DNA of 64,000 nt from Massilia horti (lineage in GTDB: Bacteria > Pseudomonadota > Gammaproteobacteria > Burkholderiales > Burkholderiaceae_D): assembly GCF_004614195.1 (NCBI RefSeq), contig NZ_SPUM01000007.1:1-64000 (forward strand), given 5' to 3'. Shown one piece after another: positions 47,905 to 56,510 of this stretch. Numbering within the stretch: position 1 is the stretch's first letter; each line of letters opens with the position of its first letter. A model generated the notes under the pieces. That model was not told the origin of the DNA, made no database searches, and was given only the letters and a program-made list of their open reading frames with translations. The translations under genes were made by a program, and so were the position numbers.

Positions 47905-47926
47905 GTCAAGCCGGAGCGTGTGCCGC

Positions 47927-49654
47927 TCAGCGGGTGCGCTGATACAGGCGGTAGCGCTCGACGCGATCGGACGGACGCCGTCCTTCCCACAGCAGGGTCC
48001 AGCCCTGCATGCGGTGGGCGGCCACGCCGTGGTCGCCCCCCTTCGATTTGACGCTGTCCTGTAGCAGCAGGTAGTCGCACTGGCCGCCGGTCACCCCGGC
48101 AAACGGCAGGTGCCCGAAATAGGCGAACGAGGCGCGTTGCGCCGGGCCGACGTCGGTGTCGATGCAGTTGGCGTCCGGTGGCAGCTTGGCCGCGATCTGC
48201 TGGGCCACGCTGGCGTAGCTCTTGCTGTAGTTCAGGTCGGGCAGGAACAGCGTCATCAGGAGCACCCACAGCAGGATCAGCCCGCTTGAGGACAGCACCA
48301 CCGCGCGCCACAGCACCGACGGCTGGCGCGACAGGCGCCAGTGCACCAGCACGATCCAGCCGATGCTGGTTGCCGCCGCAACCACGAACGCCACCGGCCC
48401 GAATTCAGGCGTAAAGCCCGGCACCAATTTGAGTGCGTTGTGCGCCAATTGCGCCGGCCAGCCGGTCAGCTTGGCGATCCAGAACAGCCACACCAGGGCG
48501 CCCAGGGTGGTCAGCACCATCACCGAGAACCAGTCGATGGCGTTGATCGCGCCGCGCTTCATCGTCGGCAGGCCGAACGCGGCCATCAGCGCGAGCGGCG
48601 GCAGCAGCTTGAGCAGGTCGCCGTTTTCCGGTTGCGGGCCGGACACGATCAGCAGCGTGAGCGCGGCCACGAACGAGAGCGGCAGCACGATGTGCAGCAA
48701 CTTCTGCTGGCGCCGCCAGGCCCAGATCGCCCAGCCGGCGAACGGCCAGGCCGGCCAGAAGAACCAGGTGCCGACGCGCAAGAAGCCGGTGATCGAGTGC
48801 CAGCTCGGCAGCCCGAGCTGGGTGGCGTTGTAGGCCAGCCAGGCGCGCACCGGCGACTGGCCGTACGGATGCAGCAGCATTGCCGGTACGATCCACAGCA
48901 GCGCGATCGCGAACCCGATACCGGACGCCAACGCCAGGTGGCGCGCGGTCGGCCCGGCGGGAATGTTCAGGAAACGGGTGCACAGGAACAGCGCCAGCAC
49001 CAGCACGATCGGGGTCAGCGGACTGCGGGTGAGCACCAGCGCGCCCAGCGACAGCCCGACCAGCACCGCGTTGCGCATGCTTTGGGTTTCGACGTAGCGC
49101 ACCGCGCGGTACAGGAAATAGGCCAGCAGGCTGCCCTGCAGCGTGACGGCCAGCGTCTCGTGGCTGTGCAGCAGCAGGCCGAGGCAGCCGAGGTAGATCA
49201 GGACCGCGGTGTCGGCCAGGGTGCGGCCGTAATCGTCCGGCTCAGGCTGCCCGCCGAACGCCAGCCGCAGCGGCTGGGCATCGGGGCGCCGCCCGAGGTG
49301 GAACGCGGTGTACCACAGCGACAGCGTGCCGACGACAAAGATGCCGATGGTCGACACGCGCGCGGCCAGCACGTCGCCCAGCAGCCAGCCGAACAGCTTG
49401 ATGCACAGCGCCCCCAGCCAGAACGCGAGCGGCCCCTCGTTGACCGCTGGCAGGCCGGCGATGTTCGGCAGCAGCCAGTCGTGCAGGTTTCCATGCGCCA
49501 TCGTCCACATGATGCCGAAGCTGCCGGCGTCGGTGTCGTCCTTCCACGGGTCGCGCCCGATCAGGCCTGGCAGGATGTACAGCAGGCCAAGTGCGAACAG
49601 CGCCCAGCGAGGCAGCGCGAGGGTGGCGGCGGCAGGGAGGCGGACTGGTTTCAT
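47927..49654 (-). CDS. GT39/ArnT-like membrane glycosyltransferase
   Basis: Polytopic inner-membrane GT-C enzyme of 575 aa predicted to move a sugar from a polyprenyl-phosphate carrier to an envelope acceptor. The first periplasmic loop holds GRDPWKDDTDAGSFG (about 33-47), equivalent to the acidic catalytic loop of ArnT/PMT proteins, followed by about eleven further TM helices and a soluble C-terminal part from about 490. It is typical of the glycosyltransferase 39 family; lipid A or protein as acceptor cannot be decided. It has its own strong terminator and is separated from rpmE2 by that gene's terminator. Confidence 0.85.
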   Translation of the reverse strand: MKPVRLPAAATLALPRWALFALGLLYILPGLIGRDPWKDDTDAGSFGIMWTMAHGNLHDWLLPNIAGLPAVNEGPLAFWLGALCIKLFGWLLGDVLAARVSTIGIFVVGTLSLWYTAFHLGRRPDAQPLRLAFGGQPEPDDYGRTLADTAVLIYLGCLGLLLHSHETLAVTLQGSLLAYFLYRAVRYVETQSMRNAVLVGLSLGALVLTRSPLTPIVLVLALFLCTRFLNIPAGPTARHLALASGIGFAIALLWIVPAMLLHPYGQSPVRAWLAYNATQLGLPSWHSITGFLRVGTWFFWPAWPFAGWAIWAWRRQQKLLHIVLPLSFVAALTLLIVSGPQPENGDLLKLLPPLALMAAFGLPTMKRGAINAIDWFSVMVLTTLGALVWLFWIAKLTGWPAQLAHNALKLVPGFTPEFGPVAFVVAAATSIGWIVLVHWRLSRQPSVLWRAVVLSSSGLILLWVLLMTLFLPDLNYSKSYASVAQQIAAKLPPDANCIDTDVGPAQRASFAYFGHLPFAGVTGGQCDYLLLQDSVKSKGGDHGVAAHRMQGWTLLWEGRRPSDRVERYRLYQRTR

Positions 49655-49701
49655 CTAATAGGCGCAAGCAAGAAATGGTGGGGCGTAGTATAGCTGCGGA
49701 A

Positions 49702-49776
49702 AAAAAGAAAGGAAGCCAGCGGCCTCCTTTTCGGAGCTCGGTGGCTTCCTTGCAGGGAAAGCCGCGGGGGCTTTCC
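49702..49776 (-). terminator. Intrinsic terminator region of rpmE2
   Basis: On the minus strand GGAAGCCA (49742-49749) pairs with TGGCTTCC (49711-49718), with an inner CTCC-GAAAA-GGAG stem, and is followed by TTTCTTTTTTT. A second hairpin (GGAAAGCC-5nt-GGCTTTCC, 49756-49776) lies between it and the stop codon. Both fit L31 transcript termination. Confidence 0.83.
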
Positions 49777-49794
49777 AGGCGATTTCGGCAGGAA

Positions 49795-50064
49795 TTAGCC
49801 GTTGGCGACGGTGGTCTTGGAACCGACTTTGCCGAATTTCTGGCGGAATTTCTCGACGCGGCCAGCGGTGTCGACGATCTTGTGCTTGCCGGTGTAGAAC
49901 GGGTGCGACTCAGCCGACACCTCGATCTTGACCAGCGGGTATTGCTTGCCTTCGAATTCGGTGGTTTCGCGGGTGGCGATGGTCGAACGGGTGATGAATT
50001 TGAAGTCGCACGACAGGTCGTGGAACACAACTTCACGGTAATCTGGATGGATATCGGTCTTCAT
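49795..50064 (-). CDS. rpmE2: 50S ribosomal protein L31 type B
   Basis: Ribosomal protein of 89 aa. The sequence [23 protein letters not shown] and the [22 protein letters not shown] core are L31; there is no CxxC zinc ribbon, so it is the zinc-independent type B. In many bacteria type B is the zinc-starvation paralogue, while some betaproteobacteria carry it as the normal L31 near rho, as here. AAGG lies about 8 bases before ATG 50064. Whether a zinc-containing L31 exists elsewhere in the genome cannot be seen. Confidence 0.95.
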   Translation of the reverse strand: MKTDIHPDYREVVFHDLSCDFKFITRSTIATRETTEFEGKQYPLVKIEVSAESHPFYTGKHKIVDTAGRVEKFRQKFGKVGSKTTVANG

Positions 50065-50210
50065 GGTTTTGCCTTCGGTTGAGTTGGTAGCCAAACAGCA
50101 CTTCGTCGGTCGCCTTGCTTCTTGACCCGATTGCCGATCACTTGCCAGGGGTTAGATACTGAACCGGCGATTATACAGCCGGAACTGGGGGCGAGGCAAC
50201 CAAGACAGGG

Positions 50211-50519
50211 TCAGCGTGGCAACAGCGTCAACAGGGTGACGAACATGCCGCCGAAACCGAGCACCATGGTAATGGCCATGGTGGCCATCCAGCGCGACAG
50301 ACGCGCGCTTTCGGCACGGATCTCTGCCTTGAGTTCGGCCTTGGTTTCCGCAAGTTTGGTCATGAACTCGCCCCTGAGTTCCGCCAGGTCGGTCTTGGTG
50401 GCCAGCAGGGGCAGGATGGTGTCGAAGCGGGTTTCGAGGATTGTGACCCGGCGATCGAGCATGCGCTCATCCTCGCTGCGCAGGGGGCCAGGGGCCGCGG
50501 TTTGGGGTTCGCTAGGCAT
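50211..50519 (-). CDS. Coiled-coil plus C-terminal TM protein, tandem paralogue 3
   Basis: A 102-aa protein, third in transcription order of three tandem paralogues. It shares DERMLDRRVTILETRFDTILP-type sequence and LATKTDLAELRGEF, an Ala/Glu/Lys-rich coiled coil (about 45-75), then LSRWMATMAITMVLGFGGMF, a C-terminal TM helix. GTG 50525, which overlaps the stop of paralogue 2, is an alternative start. The family resembles small phage-like or DUF1640-type coiled-coil membrane proteins; the function is unknown. Confidence 0.72.
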   Translation of the reverse strand: MPSEPQTAAPGPLRSEDERMLDRRVTILETRFDTILPLLATKTDLAELRGEFMTKLAETKAELKAEIRAESARLSRWMATMAITMVLGFGGMFVTLLTLLPR

Positions 50520-50521
50520 GA

Positions 50522-50851
50522 TCACAAAGGCGCCAGCTTAAGCAGCGCAGCCAATATGCCGCCGAAACCGAGCGCCATGGTAATGACCATCGTTGCCATC
50601 CAGCGCGACTGACGTGCGCTTTCGGCGCGAATCTGTTCCTTGAGTTCAGCTTTAATCTGCGCGAGTTTGGCCTCGAGTTCGGCGAACCTGGCCCTGAATT
50701 CGCCCCTCAGTTCCGCCAGGTCGGCTTTCGTGGCGAGCATGGGCAGGATGGTGTCGAAGCGGGTTTCGAGGATCGTGACACGGCGATCGAGCATGCGCTC
50801 GTCCTCGCTGCGCGGAGGGCCGGGGGCCGCGGTTTCGCGTTCGGTAGTCAT
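50522..50851 (-). CDS. Coiled-coil plus C-terminal TM protein, tandem paralogue 2
   Basis: A 109-aa protein, the middle of the three copies. It is nearly identical to paralogue 3 over the first half (PGPPRSEDERMLDRRVTILE) and has a slightly longer coiled coil (FAELEAKLAQIKAELKEQI) before the SRWMATMVITMALGFGG membrane helix. It starts 2 bases after the stop of paralogue 1, so the three are translated from one transcript. Confidence 0.75.
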   Translation of the reverse strand: MTTERETAAPGPPRSEDERMLDRRVTILETRFDTILPMLATKADLAELRGEFRARFAELEAKLAQIKAELKEQIRAESARQSRWMATMVITMALGFGGILAALLKLAPL

Positions 50852-50853
50852 GA

Positions 50854-51117
50854 TCAGAAAGGCGCCACTTTAAGCAGCGCAGCGATCATTCCGGCGAAGC
50901 CAATTACCATCGTGATGAACATGGTCGCCACCCAGCGCGATAGACCGTTAATTTCCGATTTAAACTCGGCTTTCAGTTCCGCCCTCAGCTCTGCCAGATC
51001 GGCCTTGGTGGCCAAGGTCGGCAGGATCGTGTCGAAGCGCGTCTCCAGGATCGTCAGCCGGCGATCCAGTTGGTACGGATCGGGTTCATGTGCGGCGTAA
51101 CGCTCGTTTGTGGCCAT
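50854..51117 (-). CDS. Coiled-coil plus C-terminal TM protein, tandem paralogue 1
   Basis: An 87-aa protein, the first copy transcribed and the shortest and most divergent. It has LDRRLTILETRFDTILP, ATKADLAELRAELKAEF and GLSRWVATMFITMVIGFAGM (TM helix). A GGGGAC site precedes ATG 51117. The rho terminator lies just upstream, so this group has its own promoter. Tandem duplication explains the three copies. Confidence 0.75.
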   Translation of the reverse strand: MATNERYAAHEPDPYQLDRRLTILETRFDTILPTLATKADLAELRAELKAEFKSEINGLSRWVATMFITMVIGFAGMIAALLKVAPF

Positions 51118-51184
51118 GTCGTCCCCATGCGAAAGCGCTCATTGTTTCAAAGCGAGGGCCGGGCGCATGGATGCACATGGTAGC

Positions 51185-51217
51185 GAACAAAAGAAAAGGG
51201 CGGCACACGCCGCCCTT
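51185..51217 (-). terminator. Intrinsic terminator of rho
   Basis: On the minus strand AAGGGCGGC-GTGT-GCCGCCCTT (51196-51217) is followed by TTCTTTTG. It starts 23 bases after the rho stop. An intrinsic terminator for the gene of the Rho factor is common. Confidence 0.88.
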
Positions 51218-51240
51218 GTTGCCGATGCTGCCGGTCGGCG

Positions 51241-52503
51241 TTAGCCGCCGCGGCGCATCAGGTCGAAGAACTCGGTATTGTTCTTCGTCGCACGCATCTT
51301 GTCGAGGATGAACTCCATCGCCTCGATCTCGTCCATCGAGTACAGCAGCTTGCGCAGAATCCAGATCTTCTGCAGCTGGTCCGGCTTGATCAGGAGTTCC
51401 TCGCGGCGGGTGCCAGACTTGTTCAGGTTGATCGCCGGGTACACGCGCTTCTCGGCCAGACGGCGCTCCAGGTGCACTTCCATGTTGCCGGTGCCCTTGA
51501 ATTCCTCGTAGATCACGTCGTCCATGCGCGAACCGGTTTCGATCAGCGCGGTGGCGACGATGGTCAGCGAGCCGCCTTCCTCGACGTTACGTGCCGCGCC
51601 GAAGAAGCGCTTCGGACGCTGCAGCGCGTTGGCGTCGACACCGCCGGTGAGCACCTTGCCCGAAGCCGGAATCACCGTGTTGTAGGCGCGCGCCAGACGG
51701 GTGATCGAGTCCAGCAGGATCACCACGTCCTTCTTCATCTCGACCAGGCGCTTGGCTTTTTCCAGCACCATCTCGGCGACCTGCACGTGGCGCGTGGCCG
51801 GTTCGTCGAAGGTCGAGGCGACCACTTCGCCGCGCACCGAACGCTGCATCTCGGTCACTTCCTCGGGACGCTCGTCGATCAGCAGCACGATCAGGGTCAC
51901 GTCCGGGTGGTTGGCGGTGATCGCGTGCGCGATGTGCTGCAGCATCACCGATTTGCCCGACTTGGGCGAGGCGACCAGCAGGCCGCGCTGGCCCTTGCCG
52001 ATCGGCGAGATCAGGTCGACGATACGGCCGGTGATGTTCTCGGCGCCGTTCATGTCGCGCTCCAGGCGCAGCGGCTCCTGCGGGTGCAGCGGGGTCAGGT
52101 TTTCGAACAGGATGCGGTGCTTGGACGCTTCCGGCGATTCCCCGTTGACCTTGTCCACCTTGACCAGCGCGAAATAGCGTTCGCCATCCTTCGGGGTACG
52201 CACTTCACCCTCGATCGAGTCGCCGGTATGCAGGTTGAAGCGGCGAATCTGAGACGGCGAGATGTAGATGTCGTCGGTCGAGGCCATGTAGCTCGCATCG
52301 GGCGAACGCAGGAAGCCAAAACCGTCCGGCAGCACTTCCAGCGCGCCGTCGCCGAAAATCTGTTCGCCCTGTTTCGCGCGTTTCTTCAGGATGGCGAACA
52401 TCAGTTCTTGTTTGCGCAGGCGAGCTGCGTTGTCGATATCGAGGCCGATCGCCATCTCCAGCAGCGCGGAGACGTGCATTGCCTTCAGTTCAGAGAGGTG
52501 CAT
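51241..52503 (-). CDS. rho: Transcription termination factor Rho
   Basis: Hexameric RNA-dependent ATPase/helicase of 420 aa that ends transcription at Rho-dependent sites. It has an N-terminal helical domain ([18 protein letters not shown]), an RNA-binding cold-shock-like domain ([12 protein letters not shown], about 60-120), Walker A ASPKSGKS at 178-185, Walker [12 protein letters not shown], the Q loop and the R-loop TGGVDANAL. Length is standard, without the low-complexity insertion seen in actinobacterial Rho. It follows trxA after a 136-bp gap, the arrangement usual in proteobacteria. Confidence 0.98.
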   Translation of the reverse strand: MHLSELKAMHVSALLEMAIGLDIDNAARLRKQELMFAILKKRAKQGEQIFGDGALEVLPDGFGFLRSPDASYMASTDDIYISPSQIRRFNLHTGDSIEGEVRTPKDGERYFALVKVDKVNGESPEASKHRILFENLTPLHPQEPLRLERDMNGAENITGRIVDLISPIGKGQRGLLVASPKSGKSVMLQHIAHAITANHPDVTLIVLLIDERPEEVTEMQRSVRGEVVASTFDEPATRHVQVAEMVLEKAKRLVEMKKDVVILLDSITRLARAYNTVIPASGKVLTGGVDANALQRPKRFFGAARNVEEGGSLTIVATALIETGSRMDDVIYEEFKGTGNMEVHLERRLAEKRVYPAINLNKSGTRREELLIKPDQLQKIWILRKLLYSMDEIEAMEFILDKMRATKNNTEFFDLMRRGG

Positions 52504-52603
52504 GTGTTGGGTCCCGTGACGGGAAAATAAGGTAGGGGAGGGAGCTGCGTGGGTTAATCAAACTGGGAAGGCACCAGGGTTGGCGTCCTCCCCGTCCGGA
52601 TAT

Positions 52604-52630
52604 GGCGGCAGTGCCTTGCGCGCTGCCGCC
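52604..52630 (-). terminator. GC hairpin after trxA, possible terminator
   Basis: GGCGGCAG and CTGCCGCC form an 8-bp stem with an 11-nt loop, 9 bases after the trxA stop. No T-run follows on the minus strand, so it may only stabilise the transcript or act as an attenuator before rho. Confidence 0.35.
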
Positions 52631-52639
52631 GCTATGGTA

Positions 52640-52966
52640 TCAGATATTGCTGTCGATGAAGGAGGTCAACTGGCCCTTTGCCATCGCGCCCACCTTCTGC
52701 GCCGCCGCGACACCGTTCTTGAACAGGATCAGGGTCGGGATGCCGCGGATGCCGAACTTGGCCGGCACCGCCTGGTTGGCGTCGACGTCCATCTTGGCGA
52801 TGGTGATCTTGCCGTCGTATTCCTTGGCCACTTCCTCGAGGATCGGGGCGATCATTTTGCAGGGACCGCACCACTCGGCCCAGAAATCGACCAGAACCGG
52901 GCGCTCGGACTTGAGCACGTCGGCTTCGAAAGATGCATCGCTGATGTGTTTGATGTTTTCGCTCAT
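52640..52966 (-). CDS. trxA: Thioredoxin 1
   Basis: Cytoplasmic dithiol-disulphide oxidoreductase of 108 aa. Active site WCGPC at 32-36, with the buried Asp (VDFWAEW) and the cis-Pro loop ([11 protein letters not shown]). GAGGAAAAC precedes ATG 52966. It is the usual neighbour of rho. The 219 bases upstream (52967-53185) hold its promoter region, which is relatively AT-rich, with no gene. Confidence 0.97.
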   Translation of the reverse strand: MSENIKHISDASFEADVLKSERPVLVDFWAEWCGPCKMIAPILEEVAKEYDGKITIAKMDVDANQAVPAKFGIRGIPTLILFKNGVAAAQKVGAMAKGQLTSFIDSNI

Positions 52967-53185
52967 GTTTTCCTCAATGAGAGGTAAGGATCAAATAACG
53001 CCTGCAGCGCCGTGAACTGGGGCGCTCGGCCGTGCTTCCGCTAACTATAGACCGGATGCAACACAATGGTGGAGGCAAAGTGTGCAACAACAAAGTTGGA
53101 AGGGCGGCAAGAGGACGACAGGCGGGGAATTAGCGGGAATAATAACCTATTTTGCTGAAAAGTGTTCGGCCGTTTGTACAAAATC

Positions 53186-53581
53186 TTAACACATCACGAT
53201 TGCGCGCAACTGCTCGATGTCGATCGGCTTGCGGAACACGCCCGTCACGCGCAGGCCGAACACCCGCGCCAGCTCGTGTGCCGCCTCGCGCACGCCCGCC
53301 TCCATGCCCGACAGCAGCACCACGCGCCCGGAAAAGCCCTGGCTTGCCGCCGCCTGCAGGAACTCGATGCCATCCATCTCGGGGATGGCCAGGTCGCAGA
53401 TCAAGAGGTCCGGCGCGCGGGACGCCAGCGCCGCCAGCGCGGACCTGGCCTCGGTTTCGGCGATCACCTCGAACGGGCCCAGCGCAGCGAGCATGTCGGC
53501 CAGCAGTGCAAGCACGAAAGGATCGTCATCGAGCAGCAGCACGCGCGGGGCGCGCCCGGCCGGTTCGGCGGATGTTGTCAT
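53186..53581 (-). CDS. Stand-alone receiver-domain response regulator
   Basis: A 131-aa CheY-like protein with the acidic pocket DDD (18-20), phospho-acceptor D63 (ICDLAIPEMDG), the conserved Ser (LLSG) and K118 (FRKPID). There is no output domain, so it acts through protein contacts, for instance with a diguanylate cyclase or a kinase. No partner gene is adjacent. A 12-bp palindrome GACCAGCTGGTC lies 24 bases upstream of the start (53605-53616). Confidence 0.88.
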   Translation of the reverse strand: MTTSAEPAGRAPRVLLLDDDPFVLALLADMLAALGPFEVIAETEARSALAALASRAPDLLICDLAIPEMDGIEFLQAAASQGFSGRVVLLSGMEAGVREAAHELARVFGLRVTGVFRKPIDIEQLRAIVMC

Positions 53582-53675
53582 ACGAATGGTATCGCTGGGA
53601 TAGGGACCAGCTGGTCATTATCGCGGAGTTTCCCGGCGTAGGATAGTGTCCGCGCCAACTTTATTGATGAGAATG

Positions 53676-54392
53676 TCAGACGCTGCCGGTGAACTGGCAC
53701 AACTGCCCCGGATGCCACATCGTGACCACCGACGCCACCCGGCCGGCCGAGGTGGTCTTGCGCTTGAGGACCAGGCAGCAGGCGTGCGGCTCGATCGCCA
53801 GCATTTCGGCGATTTCGCGCGGCGCCGGCAGCGCCTCGATGCTGTAGGTCGCCCCCTGCAGCGGCGCGGCCGCCATCAGGTGCTCGTTGGGCGTGACGAC
53901 CGAGAAATCCTGTTCCAGGTAGGCCGGCGCGCAGTCCGGGTTGACCCAGCGGTCCTCGACCTGGATCGGCACATCGTTCTCGAAATGGATGATCACCGAA
54001 TGGAACAGGCGTGCGTCCGCGGTCAGCCAGAACTGGCTTGCCAGCGCCTCGCCGGCGTTTGCCGCTTCCAGGAGCCGCAGGCGGCTGCGGTGGGCTCGTC
54101 CGCGGGCGCGGATCTCGTCGGCGATGTTGCGGATCTCGACCAGCGTCGTCTGGTACTTGCGCGCCGCGACAAAAGTGCCCGAACCCTGGCGCCGCACCAG
54201 CACCTGTTCGGCGGTGAGCTCGCGCACCGCGCGGTTGACTGTCATGCGCGAGACGCCGAACTGGCGCACCAGCGCCTGCTCGGAAGGCACCAGGTCGCCC
54301 TCCTTCCAGCGTCCGGAAGCGATTTCGCCTACCAGGTAATCCTTGATGCGCCGGAAAATGGGAGCGCTGTCTTGCGCAATCTGATCGTCCAA
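53676..54392 (-). CDS. hutC: Histidine-utilisation repressor HutC (GntR family)
   Basis: DNA-binding repressor of 238 aa whose inducer in other bacteria is urocanate. It has a winged-helix GntR domain at about 8-75 (APIFRRIKDYLVGEIASGRWKEGDLVPSE, then SRMTVNRAVREL and GSGTFVA) and a UTRA effector domain (about 95-235). The start is a TTG at 54392, preceded by GGAGAG 5 bases upstream; the frame continues further but into sequence that is the antisense of ada. It is separated from the hut operon by three genes and faces the other way. A matching operator is visible at 58212-58227. Confidence 0.92.
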   Translation of the reverse strand: MDDQIAQDSAPIFRRIKDYLVGEIASGRWKEGDLVPSEQALVRQFGVSRMTVNRAVRELTAEQVLVRRQGSGTFVAARKYQTTLVEIRNIADEIRARGRAHRSRLRLLEAANAGEALASQFWLTADARLFHSVIIHFENDVPIQVEDRWVNPDCAPAYLEQDFSVVTPNEHLMAAAPLQGATYSIEALPAPREIAEMLAIEPHACCLVLKRKTTSAGRVASVVTMWHPGQLCQFTGSV

Positions 54393-54450
54393 ACTACTCT
54401 CCGAGTGCAGGCCGGGTAAGCGCGGCCGAAGACCGGATTCTAGCACTGCC

Positions 54451-54500
54451 GATTCGAAAGCAAGACCCGGGGTGCCGGATCGGCGCGCCGCCGCTAGGAT
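54451..54500 (+). promoter_or_regulatory. Putative Ada box and promoter of ada
   Basis: GAT-N6-GCAA at 54451-54463 closely matches the Ada-box form AAT-N6-GCAA. It lies just before a weak -35 (GTGCCG, 54472-54477) and a -10 TAGGAT (54495-54500) with 17-bp spacing, followed by the ada ATG at 54531. The placement fits an activator acting on a poor -35. Confidence 0.48.
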
Positions 54501-54530
54501 CAGGTCATTGCAAACGAAAGAGGAAGTGCC

Positions 54531-55598
54531 ATGCAACCAGCAACCTCCACAGGCTTTGCCAGCGACGACGAGCGCTGGGCGGCCGTGTGCCGCCGCGACG
54601 CTCAAGCGGACGGCGTTTTTTATTATTCTGTGCGCAGCACCGGCGTGTACTGCCGTCCGTCGTGCCCGTCGCGGCCGGCGCGGCGCGAGAACGTCGCCTT
54701 TCACGCCAGCGCTGCGCTGGCCGAGGCGGCCGGCTTTCGACCCTGCCTGCGCTGCCGCCCGACGCTGCCGCCGCTTAAGCAGCGCCAGGCCGAGGCGGTG
54801 GCGCGCGCCTGCCGCCTGATCGACGAAGCCGAGGACGAACTGGATCTGGCGGCCCTGGCACAAGCCTGCGGGATCAGCCGTTTCCACCTGCACCGGCTGT
54901 TCAAGGCGCACACGGGAATCACGCCCAAGGCCTATGCGGCGGCGCGCCGCGCCGAGCGCGTGCGCCAGCAGCTGGCGCAAGGGGCGAGCGTGACCGAAGC
55001 CGTGTACGAGGCGGGATTTAATTCGAGCGGACGCTTTTATGCGGAGGCGAACGGCATGCTGGGCATGACGCCGACGCGCTTTCGGGCCGGCGGGCAGGGC
55101 GAGGCGATCCGCTTCGCGGTGGCTGGCTGCTCACTGGGCGCGATTTTGGTCGCCGCCACCGGCAAGGGAATCTGCGCGATCCTGATCGGCGACGAGCCGG
55201 AGCCACTGGTGCGCGACTTGCAGGACCGCTTTCCGAACGCCGAACTGCGCGGCGCCGAAAGCGACTTCGAGCGCACGGTGGCGCAGGTGGTCGGTTTCGT
55301 CGAGGCGCCCGGAATTGGCCTGTCCCTGCCGCTGGACGTACGCGGCACCGCGTTCCAGCAGCGCGTGTGGCAGGCGCTGCGCGAGATCCCGGCCGGGCAG
55401 ACGGTCAGCTACGCCGAACTGGCACAGCGTGTCGGCCTGCCATCGGGCGCGCGAGCGGTGGCCGGCGCCTGCGCCGCCAACCCGGTCGCGGTGGCGATTC
55501 CCTGCCACCGGGTGGTGCGCAACGACGGCTCGATCTCCGGCTACCGCTGGGGCGTCGAGCGCAAAAAGGTGCTGCTCGAGCGGGAGCGGGCCAAGTGA
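54531..55598 (+). CDS. ada: Bifunctional Ada: AraC-type regulator and O6-methylguanine-DNA methyltransferase
   Basis: DNA-repair protein of 355 aa and transcriptional activator of the adaptive response. The N-terminal zinc/methyl-phosphotriester domain has C41, C45, C72 and C75 (E. coli C38, C42, C69, C72). The AraC-type HTH follows at about 88-185, then the O6-methylguanine transferase domain with acceptor C325 in IPCHRV. A good AGAGGAAG site precedes the ATG. The stop overlaps the next gene by 4 bp, so the oxygenase is in the same operon. Confidence 0.96.
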   Translation: MQPATSTGFASDDERWAAVCRRDAQADGVFYYSVRSTGVYCRPSCPSRPARRENVAFHASAALAEAAGFRPCLRCRPTLPPLKQRQAEAVARACRLIDEAEDELDLAALAQACGISRFHLHRLFKAHTGITPKAYAAARRAERVRQQLAQGASVTEAVYEAGFNSSGRFYAEANGMLGMTPTRFRAGGQGEAIRFAVAGCSLGAILVAATGKGICAILIGDEPEPLVRDLQDRFPNAELRGAESDFERTVAQVVGFVEAPGIGLSLPLDVRGTAFQQRVWQALREIPAGQTVSYAELAQRVGLPSGARAVAGACAANPVAVAIPCHRVVRNDGSISGYRWGVERKKVLLERERAK

Positions 55599-56284
55599 GC
55601 GCGATCGACTGGGAGCGCGTCGGCGCCGAGCTGGACGACTTCGGCTGCGCCGTCATCCCCGGGCTGCTGACGCCCGGCGAGTGCGCGGCCTACCTGGCGA
55701 GCTATGCGAACGCCAGCCTGTTCCGCAGCCGGATCGTCATGGAACGCCATGGCTTCGGGCGCGGCGAGTACCAGTACTTTGCCTACCCGTTGCCCGCGCC
55801 ACTGGCACGGCTGCGCACCGCGCTCTACCCGCCGCTGGCGCAGATCGGCAACCGCTGGCAGCGCGCGTTGGGGCAGGACGAGCGCTTTCCCGCGACTCAT
55901 GCCGACTACCTCGCGCGCTGCCACGCCGCCGGGCAGCTGCGGCCCACGCCGCTGCTGCTCAAGTACGGGGCGCTCGACTACAACTGCCTGCACCAGGACC
56001 TGTACGGCGAGCTGGTGTTCCCGCTGCAGGTCGCGGTCCTGCTGTCGCGGCCCGGCGCCGACTTCACCGGCGGTGAGTTCGTGCTGACCGAGCAGCGCCC
56101 GCGCATGCAATCGCGCGCCGAGGTGGTTCCGCTGGAGCAGGGCGACGCGGTGGTCTTCCCCGTGCACCACCGCCCCGTGAACGGCACGCGCGGCGTCTAC
56201 CGGGTCAACATGCGCCACGGAGTGAGCAGGATCAGGAGCGGCAACCGGTACACCCTGGGCGTGATCTTCCACGACGCGGCGTAG
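55595..56284 (+). CDS. 2-oxoglutarate/Fe(II) oxygenase, predicted DNA-damage type (Oxygenase-NA)
   Basis: A 229-aa dioxygenase with the double-stranded beta-helix iron site H133-x-D135 (CLHQDLYG) and H191 or H192 (FPVHHRP), and an Arg in the GVYRVNMRHGVSR segment for 2-oxoglutarate. It resembles the family annotated as oxygenases acting on alkylated DNA that often sits beside ada; AlkB-like direct reversal is the analogy, unproven for this family. The start is a GTG (GTGA overlap with the ada stop). Confidence 0.85.
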   Translation: MSAIDWERVGAELDDFGCAVIPGLLTPGECAAYLASYANASLFRSRIVMERHGFGRGEYQYFAYPLPAPLARLRTALYPPLAQIGNRWQRALGQDERFPATHADYLARCHAAGQLRPTPLLLKYGALDYNCLHQDLYGELVFPLQVAVLLSRPGADFTGGEFVLTEQRPRMQSRAEVVPLEQGDAVVFPVHHRPVNGTRGVYRVNMRHGVSRIRSGNRYTLGVIFHDAA

Positions 56285-56303
56285 ACCGGTAAGTGTGGGT
56301 TTC

Positions 56304-56376
56304 GTAGGGTGCGCACCTGTGCGCACGCGGAGCAAACTCTGCGCAACCGTACAGCGTGCGCTACAGCACACCCTAC
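56304..56376. repeat. Intergenic repeat with GTAGGGTGC inverted ends (copy 3)
   Basis: The shortest copy (73 bp). The left end GTAGGGTGCGCACCTGTGCG plus CACGCGG matches copy 2 exactly; the right end is GCACACCCTAC. The interior is only about 20 bases. It lies in the 226-bp gap between the oxygenase and the YtcJ-like gene; the remainder of that gap shows no gene. Confidence 0.72.
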
Positions 56377-56510
56377 GAACTTCCCCCGGCTTTCAGCCGA
56401 GCCGATGCGCGGCGAGTTGACCATTGCGCAAACTTCTATACACTCTGCTCTTTGTTTGTGCGTCCCCGACCAAGGGCCCGCCACCTCACGAGTACGGAGA
56501 AGAATAGAGA

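Noticed and set aside
54393-54980. N-terminal extension of hutC by up to 196 codons
   Set aside because: The extension is antisense to ada and unlike any GntR protein. The TTG at 54392 with GGAGAG gives the normal HutC length.
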